Shown here piece by piece: positions 18,288-27,819 of a stretch of 57,477 nucleotides of DNA; position 1 is the first letter of the stretch, and each line of letters starts with the position of its first letter. Both the position numbers and the translations under genes were made by a program. The stretch spans positions 1 through 57,477 of the forward strand of contig JAWLHA010000025.1 in NCBI GenBank assembly GCA_041690535.1, in the 5' to 3' direction. The notes under the pieces were generated by a model. It saw nothing but the letters and a program-made list of their open reading frames with translations. It was not told the origin of the DNA and searched no databases. This DNA is from JAWLHA01 sp041690535 (GTDB lineage: Bacteria; Pseudomonadota; Gammaproteobacteria; Thiohalomonadales; Thiohalomonadaceae).

Positions 18288-18437
18288 GTAACTATTCAGC
18301 CGTTCCACCGACCTGTCGCCTCTCCCCGGTAGGAGCCCAGCCCTCTGGGCGATTGCTGCGCGAGCTATACCGATGCAATCGCCCAGAGGGCTGGGCTCAT
18401 ACGTGAGGCACTCGGGCTGTTGGGTCTGAATAGTTAC
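18288..18437. repeat. Family B element, 150 bp, right copy (inverted)
   Basis: Read on the minus strand this is almost the same sequence as 9199-9348, including GCCCAGCCCTCTGGGCGATTG arms and GTAACTATTCAG ends. The flanks (CATGACT and CTTCGCTT) do not match, so this copy has no visible target duplication. It closes the restriction block. Confidence 0.9.
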
Positions 18438-18463
18438 CTTCGCTTTTTGCTTTAGGGGTGATT

Positions 18464-19804
18464 CTAGTCCTGAGCAGGGTCGCCAGTTGGCTGGCTCTCA
18501 CCAACGACGCTTAAGACCGCCTGACCGACGCCCCGTCCATGTAAGCTGATCACGTCGAAGTTCAGGCCGGACCACTGTACTTGATCGCCGACCTGTGGTG
18601 GCCGGCCCAGTTCGCTCAGGATCAGGCCCGAGACCGTGTCCACCTCTGGATGTTCCAGCTCTCGTCCGACGAGGGCGCCCAGCATACCCAAGCGGGCCGC
18701 GCCCTGTACCTGAAAACGATCAAGACCGACTGGCAGTACGTCAGCGATATCGTCGGCCCCTTCCTCAATGTCACCGACTGCCTCGGCGCAGATGTCCTCA
18801 ATAGTGAGAATGCCGGCGGTGCCGCCATGCTCGTCCATCACCACGACCATCTGATTGCGGGTCCGCTCCATCGCCGTCAGCACATCGTCGAGTGTGGCGG
18901 TCTCCGGGAGATAGGCGGTCTTCCGCACCATGGCGGGGACAAGGCCGCTGCGATCACGCAATAGATTGAGTACGTCCTTGATGTGAATGGTGCCGACGAT
19001 GTGATCAAGGTTACCGTCGTAGACCGGATAACGGGTATGGCGGTGGCTTTGCAGGATCTCGCGCAAGACCGCATCGGTTGCGCTTACCGGTATGCCATAC
19101 GCGTGCACCCGCGGGACCATCGCCTCAGCGGCCGTGATCTCGCTAAAGTCGGCAATCTCGCGAAAAATGCGCCCAGTCTCCTCGCTAAGCAGCCCGCTCA
19201 GCTGGCTCTCGCGCGTCAGAGACTCCAACTCCTCAGAGGCCAGGTAGTGCTCGGAGCTTCGGCCGCGCTCGACGCCGACCAGACGCAGCAGGAGATTTCC
19301 CATCAGATTGAGTGCTCGCACCAGGGGATAGAGCACCAGCCCGATCATCAGCATCGGAGGGGTCACCCACAAGGCGACGCGCGCGGCGTTGCTGAGTGCC
19401 AACGCCTTCGGGATCATCTCGCCGAACACGATGTGTAGGTAGGTGATGACGATGATTGCCAGCACGACCGCCAAGCCATGGGCCGTTACCTGGACGCCCA
19501 ATCCGGTGAAACCAGCCGCCAGCAGCCACTGCTCGAAGAAGCCGGCGAGCGCGTGCTCCCCGTACATTCCCAAGCCCAGACTGGCGAAGGTGATACCAAG
19601 TTGCGCGGTGGCCACGTAGCGATCAAGCCGAGTCGGATCGTCGAGAATGGCCGCGATCTGTCGGGCACGGCGGTCGCCGCTCTCGGCTTGGGAGGCGATT
19701 GCGGCTCGGGGCGTGCCGATGATGGCGAACTCGGCCGCGACGAAGAGTCCATTGAGGGCGACCAGGACCAGCACCACCACTAAAACAATCAGGATCTCAG
19801 GCAT
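18464..19804 (-). CDS. CNNM/CorC-type membrane protein with CBS pair (HlyC/CorC family)
   Basis: A 446-residue inner-membrane protein of the hemolysin-C/CNNM family, linked to magnesium or cobalt homeostasis. The N-terminal DUF21 domain has about four membrane segments (residues 1-170: LIVLVVVLVLVALNGLFVAAEF, then a GITFASLGLG segment and others). A CBS pair follows (about 215-330), then a CorC-type C-terminal domain. It starts at ATG 19804 and overlaps the end of the upstream CNNM gene by 8 bases, so the two are co-transcribed and translationally coupled. The two products are only moderately alike and may form a heteromer. Confidence 0.9.
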   Translation of the reverse strand: MPEILIVLVVVLVLVALNGLFVAAEFAIIGTPRAAIASQAESGDRRARQIAAILDDPTRLDRYVATAQLGITFASLGLGMYGEHALAGFFEQWLLAAGFTGLGVQVTAHGLAVVLAIIVITYLHIVFGEMIPKALALSNAARVALWVTPPMLMIGLVLYPLVRALNLMGNLLLRLVGVERGRSSEHYLASEELESLTRESQLSGLLSEETGRIFREIADFSEITAAEAMVPRVHAYGIPVSATDAVLREILQSHRHTRYPVYDGNLDHIVGTIHIKDVLNLLRDRSGLVPAMVRKTAYLPETATLDDVLTAMERTRNQMVVVMDEHGGTAGILTIEDICAEAVGDIEEGADDIADVLPVGLDRFQVQGAARLGMLGALVGRELEHPEVDTVSGLILSELGRPPQVGDQVQWSGLNFDVISLHGRGVGQAVLSVVGESQPTGDPAQD

Positions 19805-21149
19805 CGTCCCCTCCTGCGCGGGTCTCTGGAATCCTCACCAGTACAGACTCGATGGCCATCCCCTGCAGGTTCGCGATTTCGAACTCAAGACCGGACACCC
19901 TCAGACAACAGGGTCCCTCAGGGATGGAGTCGAGCTGCTCCAGCAGCCAGCCGGCCAACGTTTCCGCCTGGCTCGGCTCCCAGAACCTTCCGCCCGAATC
20001 TCTGACGGACTGCGTCAGTTCACCGACTTCATCGAGCGGCAGCCGTCCTGGCAACCGCCAGCGGCCGTCATCCAGGCGCATCAATACGGGCTCTGCATTC
20101 GACTTGAACTCATCGGACAGCTCGCCGAGTAGCTCGCGAATGATGTCTTGGAGACTGATGAGTCCCTCCACATCGCCGTATTCATCGACGAGCAGCGCGA
20201 TTCGGGCGTGTTGATCACGCAGTTGGCCCAGCGCGCGGTCGATGGTCAGCGCGCTCGGAAGGACCAACAGCGGCCTAACCAAAGGCTGCAGATTCGCCGG
20301 ATCGTGCCCAGCGGCGACTGCGACGGCGAGATCTTTGACATGGAGGTAACCACGCACTTCTTCCGGTCCGCCCTGATGGACCACGAGTCGGGTGTAGGGC
20401 GAGGCATCGATCTCTGCCAGCAGCTGCTCTGGCGCTGCGTTCAGATCCAGGCCGGAAATCTGCCGCCACGGGACCATGAGCTGACGGACCCGGTGTTGGC
20501 CCAACTGGAGCGCCTCGCGCAGCCGTTCGCTCTCCTTCTCCTCCAGCAGTCCGCCCGCGCGGCTTTCGCGAATCAGAAGGTCGATCTCCTCGGGGGAGTG
20601 CACGTGTCGGTGGCTGGCCTCTCCGGTGACCCCAAACCAGCGCAAGACGAGATTGCCGCTGCCATTGAGCAAGCTGATAAACGGCGCGAACAGCATCACC
20701 GACCAGCGCAATGGCAGGTAGGTGTACATGGCGGTACCGACGGGATACTGCAGTGCCACGGTCTTGGGGATGAGTTCTCCAAGGATGACCTGCATCGAGG
20801 TCAATGCCACCAGGGTAATGGTCGCGGACAGGGCATAGGCGCTGAGGGGCTCCAGTCCCATGTGTGCAACCAGCAGGCCGCCGAGCGCCAAACCGATCGT
20901 GGCCTGCCCGAAGGCGCCGAGTACCAGGCTGGAAAGGGTAATGCCGATCTGACAGGCGGCAATGTGGCGATCCAGACGCGCCGTGTCGTGCAGAATCGGC
21001 AACAGCGCTGCGGCCAGGCGGTGTCCCTGTGCGGCCAGTTGCTCGACGCGGGTGGCGCGCGCCCCAACGAGTGCGAACTCCGCAGCAACATAGAGTGCGT
21101 TGACGAGGATCAGGGTGCCGACGAGGAGGATGATCCAGAGGCTCATCAA
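19797..21149 (-). CDS. CNNM/CorC-type membrane protein with CBS pair (second copy)
   Basis: A 450-residue paralogue of the gene downstream. DUF21 membrane region at about 1-190 (VNALYVAAEFALVGARATRV; the AAEFA motif is characteristic), CBS pair at about 220-335, CorC/HlyC C-terminal domain to the end. It is the first gene of the two-gene operon; a second ATG one codon later is equally plausible. The intact CBS pair suggests control by adenine nucleotides, as shown for other CNNM proteins. The 190 bases upstream end at a short family A element. Confidence 0.9.
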   Translation of the reverse strand: MMSLWIILLVGTLILVNALYVAAEFALVGARATRVEQLAAQGHRLAAALLPILHDTARLDRHIAACQIGITLSSLVLGAFGQATIGLALGGLLVAHMGLEPLSAYALSATITLVALTSMQVILGELIPKTVALQYPVGTAMYTYLPLRWSVMLFAPFISLLNGSGNLVLRWFGVTGEASHRHVHSPEEIDLLIRESRAGGLLEEKESERLREALQLGQHRVRQLMVPWRQISGLDLNAAPEQLLAEIDASPYTRLVVHQGGPEEVRGYLHVKDLAVAVAAGHDPANLQPLVRPLLVLPSALTIDRALGQLRDQHARIALLVDEYGDVEGLISLQDIIRELLGELSDEFKSNAEPVLMRLDDGRWRLPGRLPLDEVGELTQSVRDSGGRFWEPSQAETLAGWLLEQLDSIPEGPCCLRVSGLEFEIANLQGMAIESVLVRIPETRAGGDDA

Positions 21150-21335
21150 ATGGACCTTAAAGTGAAACGGGCGTGGCCTTTAGCGTGCACAGGTGTAATG
21201 TTCCGGTCGAAGCCCCGCGGTGGGCCGGTACTGTCGGGCTCGTCCGCGTCCGCGGAGTCGGTCTCGGGAGAAGTCGAGAGGGTATTCATAGGGGGCGGAT
21301 CATATCAGAGCATGCGGGACAGGCGTAGAGCTTAG

Positions 21336-21389
21336 CAGGGTGAACGCATACTCACAGCACGGCCGTGACGTAAGTATGCGTTTACCCTG
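21336..21389. repeat. Family A element, 54-bp minimal form
   Basis: The left terminus CAGGGTGAACGCATACTCAC runs almost at once into the CACGGCCGTGACG block and the right terminus GTAAGTATGCGTTTACCCTG. The flanking 10-mers do not match. It is the shortest two-ended copy here. Confidence 0.8.
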
Positions 21390-21504
21390 AGGAGCACTGT
21401 GGCGGTTCGAAGCCCATTCGGGCGATACCGTACTCTTGCCGGTGAACGAAGCCCAGTGGAAGGATACCTACCACCAGAAGCTGGTTTCGCCCAGGGACAT
21501 GGCC

Positions 21505-21734
21505 AGAAGGGGGGGATCACCAGTAACGTCACCATGAGCCCGGTGAGCATTAGGTTAGCCGACGACGCGGCGGCGTGTTCGGGGTCGGCCTTGCGAGAGA
21601 CGGTCGCCGATGGCCAGAACGGCTATGTTTACTGCCATGCTCCCCATGATGTTACTCATCCCGAGTTCGGGGCGGTCAGCCAAGACCGCGGTGAGCGTCG
21701 CGGCAAGATTCGGGAGGGAGGCCAGGCCACAACG
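21505..21734 (-). pseudogene. Remnant of a CaCA-family cation antiporter
   Basis: On the minus strand one frame reads LASLPNLAATLTAVLADRP, ELGMSNIMGSMAVNIAVLAIGD, then shifts frame into SSANLMLTGLMVTLLVIPP. The first part is the conserved alpha-repeat pattern of sodium/calcium exchangers (SLPE..TSLTA, GNILGSN). Only about 75 codons survive, without start or stop. It fits the ion-transport theme of its neighbours. Confidence 0.6.
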
Positions 21735-21748
21735 TCTCTACCGTGTGA

Positions 21749-21970
21749 CACAAGAAATTTGAAGGTGCAAGTGATTCGTTCAATCGTGAGGAGCAGGCCC
21801 GCAGCAGCGGCCTGCACGAGATCATCGAAGAGACTCGTTACACCTTGGAAGACCTCGACGAGGAGAAGGCGCCGGGCGGCGCCAGCACCGCCAAACCCAA
21901 CGGCAACAACGAAGCGCCCGCCACGCCAGAGACCGGGCCGCGATCCGAAACCCCACAGGCACGGCTATAA
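21749..21970 (+). pseudogene. Orphan C-terminal fragment, unidentified
   Basis: A frame opened by a stop at 21746 reads FEGASDSFNREEQARSSGL, HEIIEETRYTLEDLDEEKAPGG, then a Pro/Asn/Thr-rich tail to TAA at 21968. The composition is that of a soluble acidic protein tail. No start codon is visible and I do not recognise the family. It may be the surviving end of a gene deleted together with the CaCA antiporter. Confidence 0.35.
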
Positions 21971-22045
21971 ACCCAGCCGAACGGCAGCGCGAAGAGCGAC
22001 CGGCCGCTCAGGCGGTGAGGGCCGGTCTGTCCACGCGAGCGGTTG

Positions 22046-22579
22046 TTAGAACTCGTCCTCCCCCTCGAAGCCGAAAAGGCTATCTTCGTCGCTCGGCTGC
22101 TCGGGTTCAACCACCGGCGGCTCGGCCGCTTGCGCCGGCTCGGCGAACAGACCCGCAACAGCATTGCCAAGCAGCACGCCACCGGCCACGCCCATGGCAG
22201 TCTGCACAGCCCCGCCGAGGAACCCGCCGGTTTGCCCCGGCTGTTGGCCCGCGCGATCACCGCCCCCAAAGGGCGCGGCCGGTAGATTCCGTGGGGGCGA
22301 CGCGGGGCGCGCGCCTCCGAACAACCCGCCCAGGAAGCCTCCCGACTGCGGGCGCTCGGCCAACTCCCTCTCCAGCTGCTCGATGCGCTCTTGCTGGGCC
22401 TTGAGGGCCTGCTCCTGCACCAGGACGGCCTGCGCCATGTAGTACGCAGCCGCCGGTTGCTGCTCGGTCAGGCGGAGGACGAGTGCCTCGGCCTGCGCAT
22501 CTCGCGGGCCACTATGCTCCTCCGCTTGGCGCAGCCGTGCAAATAGCTCCTCGATCAGGTTCTGCTCTTGGGTATTCAT
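22046..22579 (-). CDS. DUF2076 domain protein
   Basis: A 177-residue protein matching the DUF2076 pattern. It has an N-terminal helical region (MNTQEQNLIEELFARLRQAE; A-x-A-L at residues 30-33), a coiled-coil stretch to about residue 75, glycine-rich GGFLGGLFGG linkers, a GGAVQTAMGVAGGVLLGNA hydrophobic segment near residue 130, and an acidic tail ending SLFGFEGEDEF. It begins at ATG 22579 with GAGAG upstream. The family has no settled function. It is the only intact gene in the 3.3-kb decayed zone between the CNNM genes. Confidence 0.85.
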   Translation of the reverse strand: MNTQEQNLIEELFARLRQAEEHSGPRDAQAEALVLRLTEQQPAAAYYMAQAVLVQEQALKAQQERIEQLERELAERPQSGGFLGGLFGGARPASPPRNLPAAPFGGGDRAGQQPGQTGGFLGGAVQTAMGVAGGVLLGNAVAGLFAEPAQAAEPPVVEPEQPSDEDSLFGFEGEDEF

Positions 22580-22886
22580 GCTTAATCTCTCGGTGTTGGA
22601 CTCGTTTGCGGTCGATCACGGACATGAACGTATCGGGTCCCGCGAAGCGACCCCCTCCGCGCATGAACGGCGTAACGCGTTCCATGGGGGCTCTTTTGCG
22701 AGTTAATCGGGCATCACTCCGATGGTGCCGGCCGATACGCCTTCGGCTGGGGCCGCCACACCGCAGCTGGCCAGTCGCTGCAAGTGTAGGCACCGGAGTG
22801 GGTAAGGTATATCCGATTAATCTTGCCACTAACATCGAGAATTTCGAATATAAGAGGTGCCCTGCCACTGACCGGGTTGTCGCCGC

Positions 22887-23116
22887 GGCAGGCACAACAC
22901 GCTCAGCGGCATGATCATGTGGTTACTCGGCAACGTGCCACGCACCGGCGATGTGACCGAGTGGGAGCAGTGGCGGCTGGAGGTGTCGATCGCGACGGTA
23001 ACCGGATGGAGAAGGTCCTGGCCAGCCGCGTGCCCGATCCCCAGGTGGCGTCCGAGCCTTTGGGTTCAACGCCTGCAGACGGGCAGAGCGGGCAAGTCGG
23101 CGCGCGGGCGGACTGA
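22887..23116 (+). pseudogene. CorC/HlyC C-terminal domain remnant
   Basis: Reads GRHNTLSGMIMWLLGNVPRTGD then VTEWEQWRLEV, matching the last domain of the CNNM genes nearby (compare FNTLAGLVLAHLDRVPTVGE in the gene at 24427). A one-base loss at about 22985-22990 moves the rest, VDRDGNRMEKVLASRVPD, into another frame that ends at 23116. Only the C-terminal 75 residues remain. It is the trace of a fourth CNNM gene in this island. Confidence 0.7.
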
Positions 23117-23129
23117 TACGATCATGATC

Positions 23130-23440
23130 TCAGCGCACCACCAGCACATCGCAAGTGCTCGCACGCAGGACATGCTGGCTGACACTGCCGAGCAAGATCT
23201 GCGGCAGACGGGTGAGGCCACGGCTGCCGACCACGATCAGGTCCGCCTCCAGCATCTGTGCCCGAAGCACGATCGCCCGCCCCGGGTAGCCGCCTGTCAC
23301 GTGGCAGGTGACACGGTCGTCGGGAATACCCGTTTGGCGGGCCATTCCCGCCAGGCGCTTCGCCTGCCCATCTTCAGGCGGCGAATGCTCGTACAGCGCC
23401 GTCGCACCATCGTTTTCACCGGAGCCACCCCGCCGCACCT
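23130..23440 (-). pseudogene. Universal stress protein, C-terminal remnant
   Basis: The frame ends with ADLIVVGSRGLTRLPQILLGS then VSQHVLRASTCDVLVVR, the classical UspA nucleotide-binding end (G-2x-G-9x-G-S/T). The first half of the domain, including the start MYxxILVPTD-like strand, is missing; upstream sequence runs into a different remnant. It is probably not functional unless an unusual start is used. Confidence 0.65.
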
Positions 23441-23449
23441 CGGGCGATC

Positions 23450-23690
23450 CGGACACGTGCAGTCGTGATCGCGTGGCCTCCCCGAGGACGTCATACCGGG
23501 TGCGCTGCGGCGCAACCAGCCGGGTAGAGCCCGGGGCTTGCAGCTAGGCGCAAAAGACGGCGCCCGCGGGATGATAACCGGTCTTAAGCCCCTGGGCACC
23601 CTCGTAGTAGCGCAGGAAGTGGTGGTCGGTGCTGAGCAGTTGGACGCTCTGCGGGGACGTCTAAAAACCTGCAGATCCAATTCGTCACCG
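23450..23690 (-). pseudogene. D-alanyl-D-alanine carboxypeptidase-like remnant
   Basis: Minus-strand frames read LLSTDHHFLRYYEGAQGLKTG followed by YHPAGAVFCA and a stop. The KTG box within an EGA-x-GLKTGY context is diagnostic of DacA-type penicillin-binding proteins. Past the stop, LVAPQRTRYDVLGEATRSR resembles the following DacA segment. The SxxK part is absent. It is a small, degraded fragment and the call is tentative. Confidence 0.45.
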
Positions 23691-24294
23691 CGCCGCCCCC
23701 AACGCCAACAGAACCATTCTATGCGGGCGGTGATGGAGAGGCGCCACCAGCCCCTCTTGAGCTCACGGCCTTGGGCGTTCACAATGCCGCATTGCCACTG
23801 CCCCGATTTTGAGCGGATGATGCCCTCTTCTCCTCCCCCATGTCCGAGCATGATCTCTGCCCATTCGGCATGCAGCGCCCCGGCCCCAATCGCGGAAGGT
23901 CTTCACCCTCCCCTAGCGCCGGATTCTTCGGCAGGGGCAAGCGCCGACAGTGCGGTGGTCGCGCCCCAATCGCTAGTCGTCCAGGAAGACGAAATTCTGG
24001 CGCTGCTCCAGCGCTATTGGCGGATCGCCGAGCGTATCGACAGCCAGTCGGCCTGGCTTGCGTGCTTTGATCAACTGTCTGTTCTGGTCGACCTTTGCCG
24101 TCTTCGTCACCGTACGCTTGCCGGCGATCTCTCCTTCCTTGCGCAGATCGCGCGCTGCCGCCCCAGTAGCGGCAAGCTCGCGGTGCCGGCAGGCCTGCGC
24201 TAGCTGTTACTTGACGCTCGATGAAGGGAAGATCATGCGAGCGCAGCCAGCCCCCTCAGAGTAACCCGCGCGGGTGACCCCGTCCTTTCCTAGG

Positions 24295-24333
24295 CTCACA
24301 GCACGGCCGTGACGTAAGTATGCGTTTACCCTG
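24295..24333. repeat. Family A solo end
   Basis: Only the CTCACAGCACGGCCGTGACG block and right terminus GTAAGTATGCGTTTACCCTG remain. No left terminus is found nearby. It lies just upstream of the CNNM gene at 24427. Confidence 0.75.
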
Positions 24334-24426
24334 GGGTGAGTGAGGGAAAACTTGCCAAATCCGCCACAACAGTTGCTGCATACTGCTGGGGGAGTTTTTT
24401 CTTCTGCCTGCGGGGAGCTGACCAAA

Positions 24427-25737
24427 ATGCCTTTTTGGGATCTTGCCACGGTCATTCTGTTGATCCTGCTGAATGGTTTCTTTGCGATGTCGGAACTGGC
24501 GGTGGTCTCGTCGCGCAAGGCGCGACTCCAGGTGCTGGCCGACGAGGGGCATTCTGGCGCTAAACAGGCGTTGCGGCTTGCCGAGGAGCCGGGACGGTTT
24601 CTCTCCACCGTTCAGATCGGCATCACGCTGGTCGGGATTTTTGCCGGGGCCTTCGGCGGGACTCGGCTGGCAGGGCCGCTGGCGGAGCTCCTGGAGGCGG
24701 TGCCCTGGGTTGCGTCCCACAGTCAGGCCTTGGCCCTCGGCTTGGTGGTGGCCGGGATCACCTACCTGTCGCTGATCGTTGGCGAGCTGGTGCCGAAGCA
24801 GTTGGCATTGCGTAATGCCGAGAAGATCGCCGCCTTCGTGGCAAGGCCCATGGCCCTGCTGGACTGGCTCGCCACCCCCCTTGTGGGCCTCCTCGATCGC
24901 TCCACCAAGCTAGGCCTGCGCCTGCTGGGTCGGGAAACCGTCCCGGGACCGACGGTCACCGATGAGGAGATCAGGACGCTCATTGCCGAGGCGACCCGGG
25001 CCGGGGTGGTCAAGCAGGTGGAGCAGGAGATGATCGAGGGGGTGATGCGACTGGCCGACCGCCCGGTGGGGGTGCTCATGACACCCCGCCCGGATGTGGT
25101 CTGGCTCGACCTGCAGGGTGATCCTGACGAATCCCGGAGGATCATCAGGGAAAGCGGCCACTCCTACTTCCCGGCGGGCAGTGGCTCCATTGACGAGGTC
25201 CAGGGCATCGTGCAGGTACGGGATCTGCTCGGCCAGTGTCTGGACGGGCAGCCGTTGGACATCCGGGCGGCCCTCCGCGAGCCCTTGGTCGTTCCCGAAA
25301 GCACGAGCGCCGTACGGGTCCTGGAACTGCTCAAGGAGCAGACCATTCATGTGGCCTTGGTCGTCGATGAATACGGGAGTCTGCAGGGACTGGTTTCGAG
25401 CGAAGACATTCTGGAGTCCATCGTCGGGGAGCTGCCCGACCAGGGGGAGCGAACAGAGCCGGAGATCGTGCAGCGGGAAGACGGCTCCTGGTTGCTGGAC
25501 GGCGGTCTGGCCATCGACGAGACCATGGCCCTGCTTGGCTGGCGGGAGTTGCCGGTGAGCGGCAGCTTCAACACCCTTGCCGGATTGGTGCTGGCCCATC
25601 TTGACCGGGTCCCCACCGTGGGCGAGACCTTTACCTTGCGCGGCTATCGCTTCGAGGTGGTCGATATGGACGGCCGGCGCATCGACCGGGTGCTGGTGAG
25701 CCGCGAGGATGTGTCCCCGGCGCAGCCCGATGAGTGA
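24427..25737 (+). CDS. CNNM/CorC-type membrane protein with CBS pair (third copy)
   Basis: A 436-residue HlyC/CorC family protein. DUF21 membrane domain (residues 1-190, beginning LATVILLILLNGFFAMSELAVVSSRKARL), CBS pair (about 205-325) and C-terminal CorC domain (about 345-425, with DTMALLG-like and FNTLAGLVL motifs). ATG 24427 is preceded by GGGGAG at 24412 and fits the family N-terminus; the open frame to 24340 is not used. It is on the opposite strand to the first two CNNM genes and belongs to a more classical TlyC/YhdP-type branch. Confidence 0.92.
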   Translation: MPFWDLATVILLILLNGFFAMSELAVVSSRKARLQVLADEGHSGAKQALRLAEEPGRFLSTVQIGITLVGIFAGAFGGTRLAGPLAELLEAVPWVASHSQALALGLVVAGITYLSLIVGELVPKQLALRNAEKIAAFVARPMALLDWLATPLVGLLDRSTKLGLRLLGRETVPGPTVTDEEIRTLIAEATRAGVVKQVEQEMIEGVMRLADRPVGVLMTPRPDVVWLDLQGDPDESRRIIRESGHSYFPAGSGSIDEVQGIVQVRDLLGQCLDGQPLDIRAALREPLVVPESTSAVRVLELLKEQTIHVALVVDEYGSLQGLVSSEDILESIVGELPDQGERTEPEIVQREDGSWLLDGGLAIDETMALLGWRELPVSGSFNTLAGLVLAHLDRVPTVGETFTLRGYRFEVVDMDGRRIDRVLVSREDVSPAQPDE

Positions 25738-25799
25738 TTCACCCCCGGTCAGGTGGACCCCGGCCGATCACTGGCGACAGGTCGGGCAACCCGGGCTTG

Positions 25800-25823
25800 C
25801 AGGATAAACGCATACTTACCCAT
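25800..25823. repeat. Family A solo left end
   Basis: CAGGATAAACGCATACTTAC followed by CCA matches the left terminus with one change. No partner end is seen before the next gene. Confidence 0.65.
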
Positions 25824-25946
25824 GCCTTGTAGAAACCTCTCGCACGGTTATTCCGTACCCCTGGCAAGTGCCGGAACAGGAAACCCTGCACGGCTCGTGC
25901 AAGGCCGATGGCAATGTAGTCGACCGCGAAAAAAGGGTGCACCCTG

Positions 25947-27647
25947 ATGGCGAATATTCCACAGATACTCCTGCTTCTGGGGATCGCCGTCGCGGTCGTG
26001 GTGGTATTCCAGCGCCTGCACGTGCCGACCAGCCTGGGTTATCTGCTGGTGGGGGTGATCCTCGGGCCCCACACCGTGGGGCCGACGGTCTACGTGCCGG
26101 AGTTCAATACGCTCGCCGAATTCGGTCTGGTGTTCCTGCTGTTCACCATCGGCCTGAACTTCTCCCTGCCGCAGCTGCATGCCATGCGGCATGAGGTCCT
26201 GGGGCTCGGTACCGGCCAGGTCGTCTTGACCACGGCCGTGGTCGCTGCCCTCATGTGGCTCGTGGGCTTCTCCGCAGCAGCCGCGTTCGTCATCGGGGCT
26301 GTCTTTGCCCAGTCATCCACCACCATCATCGGACGCGGGTTGGCCGAACAGCGGGGGGAGAACACCCCCCACGGACGCTTTGGACTCGCCCTCTCCGTAT
26401 TCCAGGACGTCACCGCAGTTCCCTTTCTTATCATCATCCCGGCCCTGGGGGTGGCCAGCGCGGACGTTCTGGCCGGTGCCCTGGGGTGGGCCCTGGTGAA
26501 GGCGGCAGCGGCGTTCGTCTTGATCTTTTTTGCCGGCCGCTGGCTGCTGCGCCCCTTGTTCCACACCGTCGCGGAGCGCCGATCCGCGGAGGTCTTTACC
26601 TTGGCGGTGCTGCTGGTGGCGCTCCTGGCCGCATGGACCACCAGCAGCTTCGGGCTGTCGCTGGCCTTCGGCGGGTTTCTTGCGGGGATGATGCTGGGCG
26701 AGACGGAGTTCCGCCACCAGGTCGAATTGAGCATCAGCCCGTTCCGCGATGTCCTGCTGGGGCTCTTTTTCGTCGGTATCGGCATGCGCTTCGACCCGCT
26801 CGCCATCCCTCCCATTGCACACTGGGCGATCCTCGGGGCGCTGCTGATATTGGTAAGCAAAACGCTGCTCGTTACCGCATTGGTGCGTCTGCGCGGCCTC
26901 GAGCCCCGGGTGGCCTGGCGCACCGGCCTGCTGTTGGCGGTCGGCGGTGAATTCGGGTTCGCCCTTGTGGTGATCGCATCCGATGCCAACGTCATCGACA
27001 TGCAGCTTGGGCAAATTGCGATGACCTCCGTGCTCCTTTCGATGATTGGGGGCGCTTTCCTGATCCGCTGGAACGATCCCATCGCCAGGTGGTTGATCGG
27101 TGCCGAAGCAGGCGAGACCCCCAGCGTTTCCGCCGGTCCGATAGGCACCACACAACCGTGCGTCATAATCGGTGGTTACGGCCGGGTGGGTCATACCATC
27201 GCCGTCCTGCTGCAATCGAGCGAAGTCCCCATCGTGGTCTTTGATACCGACCCGCAGCGCATCCGCCAGGGGCGGGCCGAGGGGCACAACGTACACTATG
27301 GCGATATCGCCGATCGGAGGCTGCTGGAGGTGATCGGCGTGAGGGGCGCGCGCCTGGTTGTGATCACCATCGACAAGAGCGATACGGCACTGCAGGCCGT
27401 GTCGCTCCTGCGCGAGCTGGCCCCCCATGTCCCGGTCATCGCCCGGGCCCGCGACCTCGAAACCAGCGCCCGACTCCTCCAGGCGGGGGCGACCCACGCC
27501 TACCCCGAAGCGATCGAGGCGAGCCTGCGCCTCGGCGCTGCGGCGTTACAGACGCTCAGCATCGCCTCCGAAGAGGTCGATCAGCTGATTCAGGAAGTTC
27601 GCGACCGGGGTTACACGCCCGTGCTTGAACCCGAACGGGATCATTAG
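25947..27647 (+). CDS. CPA2-family cation:proton antiporter with TrkA_N domain
   Basis: A 566-residue inner-membrane protein of the monovalent cation:proton antiporter-2 family (KefB/YbaL-like). About 12-13 membrane segments cover residues 1-385. A cytosolic Rossmann domain follows, with GGYGRVGHTIAVLL (residues 406-419) and an acidic residue at the end of the second strand (VVFDTD), so NAD(H) binding is likely. The start ATG at 25947 lies close to the first membrane segment. The gene is followed after 172 bases by a second CPA2 gene and then a universal stress gene in the same direction. Confidence 0.9.
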   Translation: MANIPQILLLLGIAVAVVVVFQRLHVPTSLGYLLVGVILGPHTVGPTVYVPEFNTLAEFGLVFLLFTIGLNFSLPQLHAMRHEVLGLGTGQVVLTTAVVAALMWLVGFSAAAAFVIGAVFAQSSTTIIGRGLAEQRGENTPHGRFGLALSVFQDVTAVPFLIIIPALGVASADVLAGALGWALVKAAAAFVLIFFAGRWLLRPLFHTVAERRSAEVFTLAVLLVALLAAWTTSSFGLSLAFGGFLAGMMLGETEFRHQVELSISPFRDVLLGLFFVGIGMRFDPLAIPPIAHWAILGALLILVSKTLLVTALVRLRGLEPRVAWRTGLLLAVGGEFGFALVVIASDANVIDMQLGQIAMTSVLLSMIGGAFLIRWNDPIARWLIGAEAGETPSVSAGPIGTTQPCVIIGGYGRVGHTIAVLLQSSEVPIVVFDTDPQRIRQGRAEGHNVHYGDIADRRLLEVIGVRGARLVVITIDKSDTALQAVSLLRELAPHVPVIARARDLETSARLLQAGATHAYPEAIEASLRLGAAALQTLSIASEEVDQLIQEVRDRGYTPVLEPERDH

Positions 27648-27819
27648 CTCCGTTCTGCACGGATGCCGAAGCTGGTTGTAACGACAAGCAAGAATCGGTA
27701 ACTTCCTTCGAGATCCTCGCGTTCTTGCCTTTGACCTGCTCCCGTACATCTTTACGGTATTTCCGTCAGGAAGGAGGGCTGGCGTCCAGGCGTATTCGCG
27801 ACCATTTCGGCGTTGAGAA

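Noticed and set aside
20148..21335. A 395-codon plus-strand open frame opposite the second CNNM gene
   Set aside because: Gln/Arg/His-rich shadow sequence without domains; the minus-strand CNNM gene is clear.
22512..22895. Minus-strand open frame upstream of the DUF2076 gene
   Set aside because: Overlaps the DUF2076 start in another frame and has Arg/Pro/Gly-rich non-protein-like composition; the DUF2076 gene explains the region.
23538..24203. A 221-codon plus-strand open frame in the decayed zone
   Set aside because: Its first part is antisense to the DacA-like remnant and its middle is low complexity. The last 70 codons (from EDEILALLQRYWRIAERI) look more protein-like but have no start of their own and no family I know.
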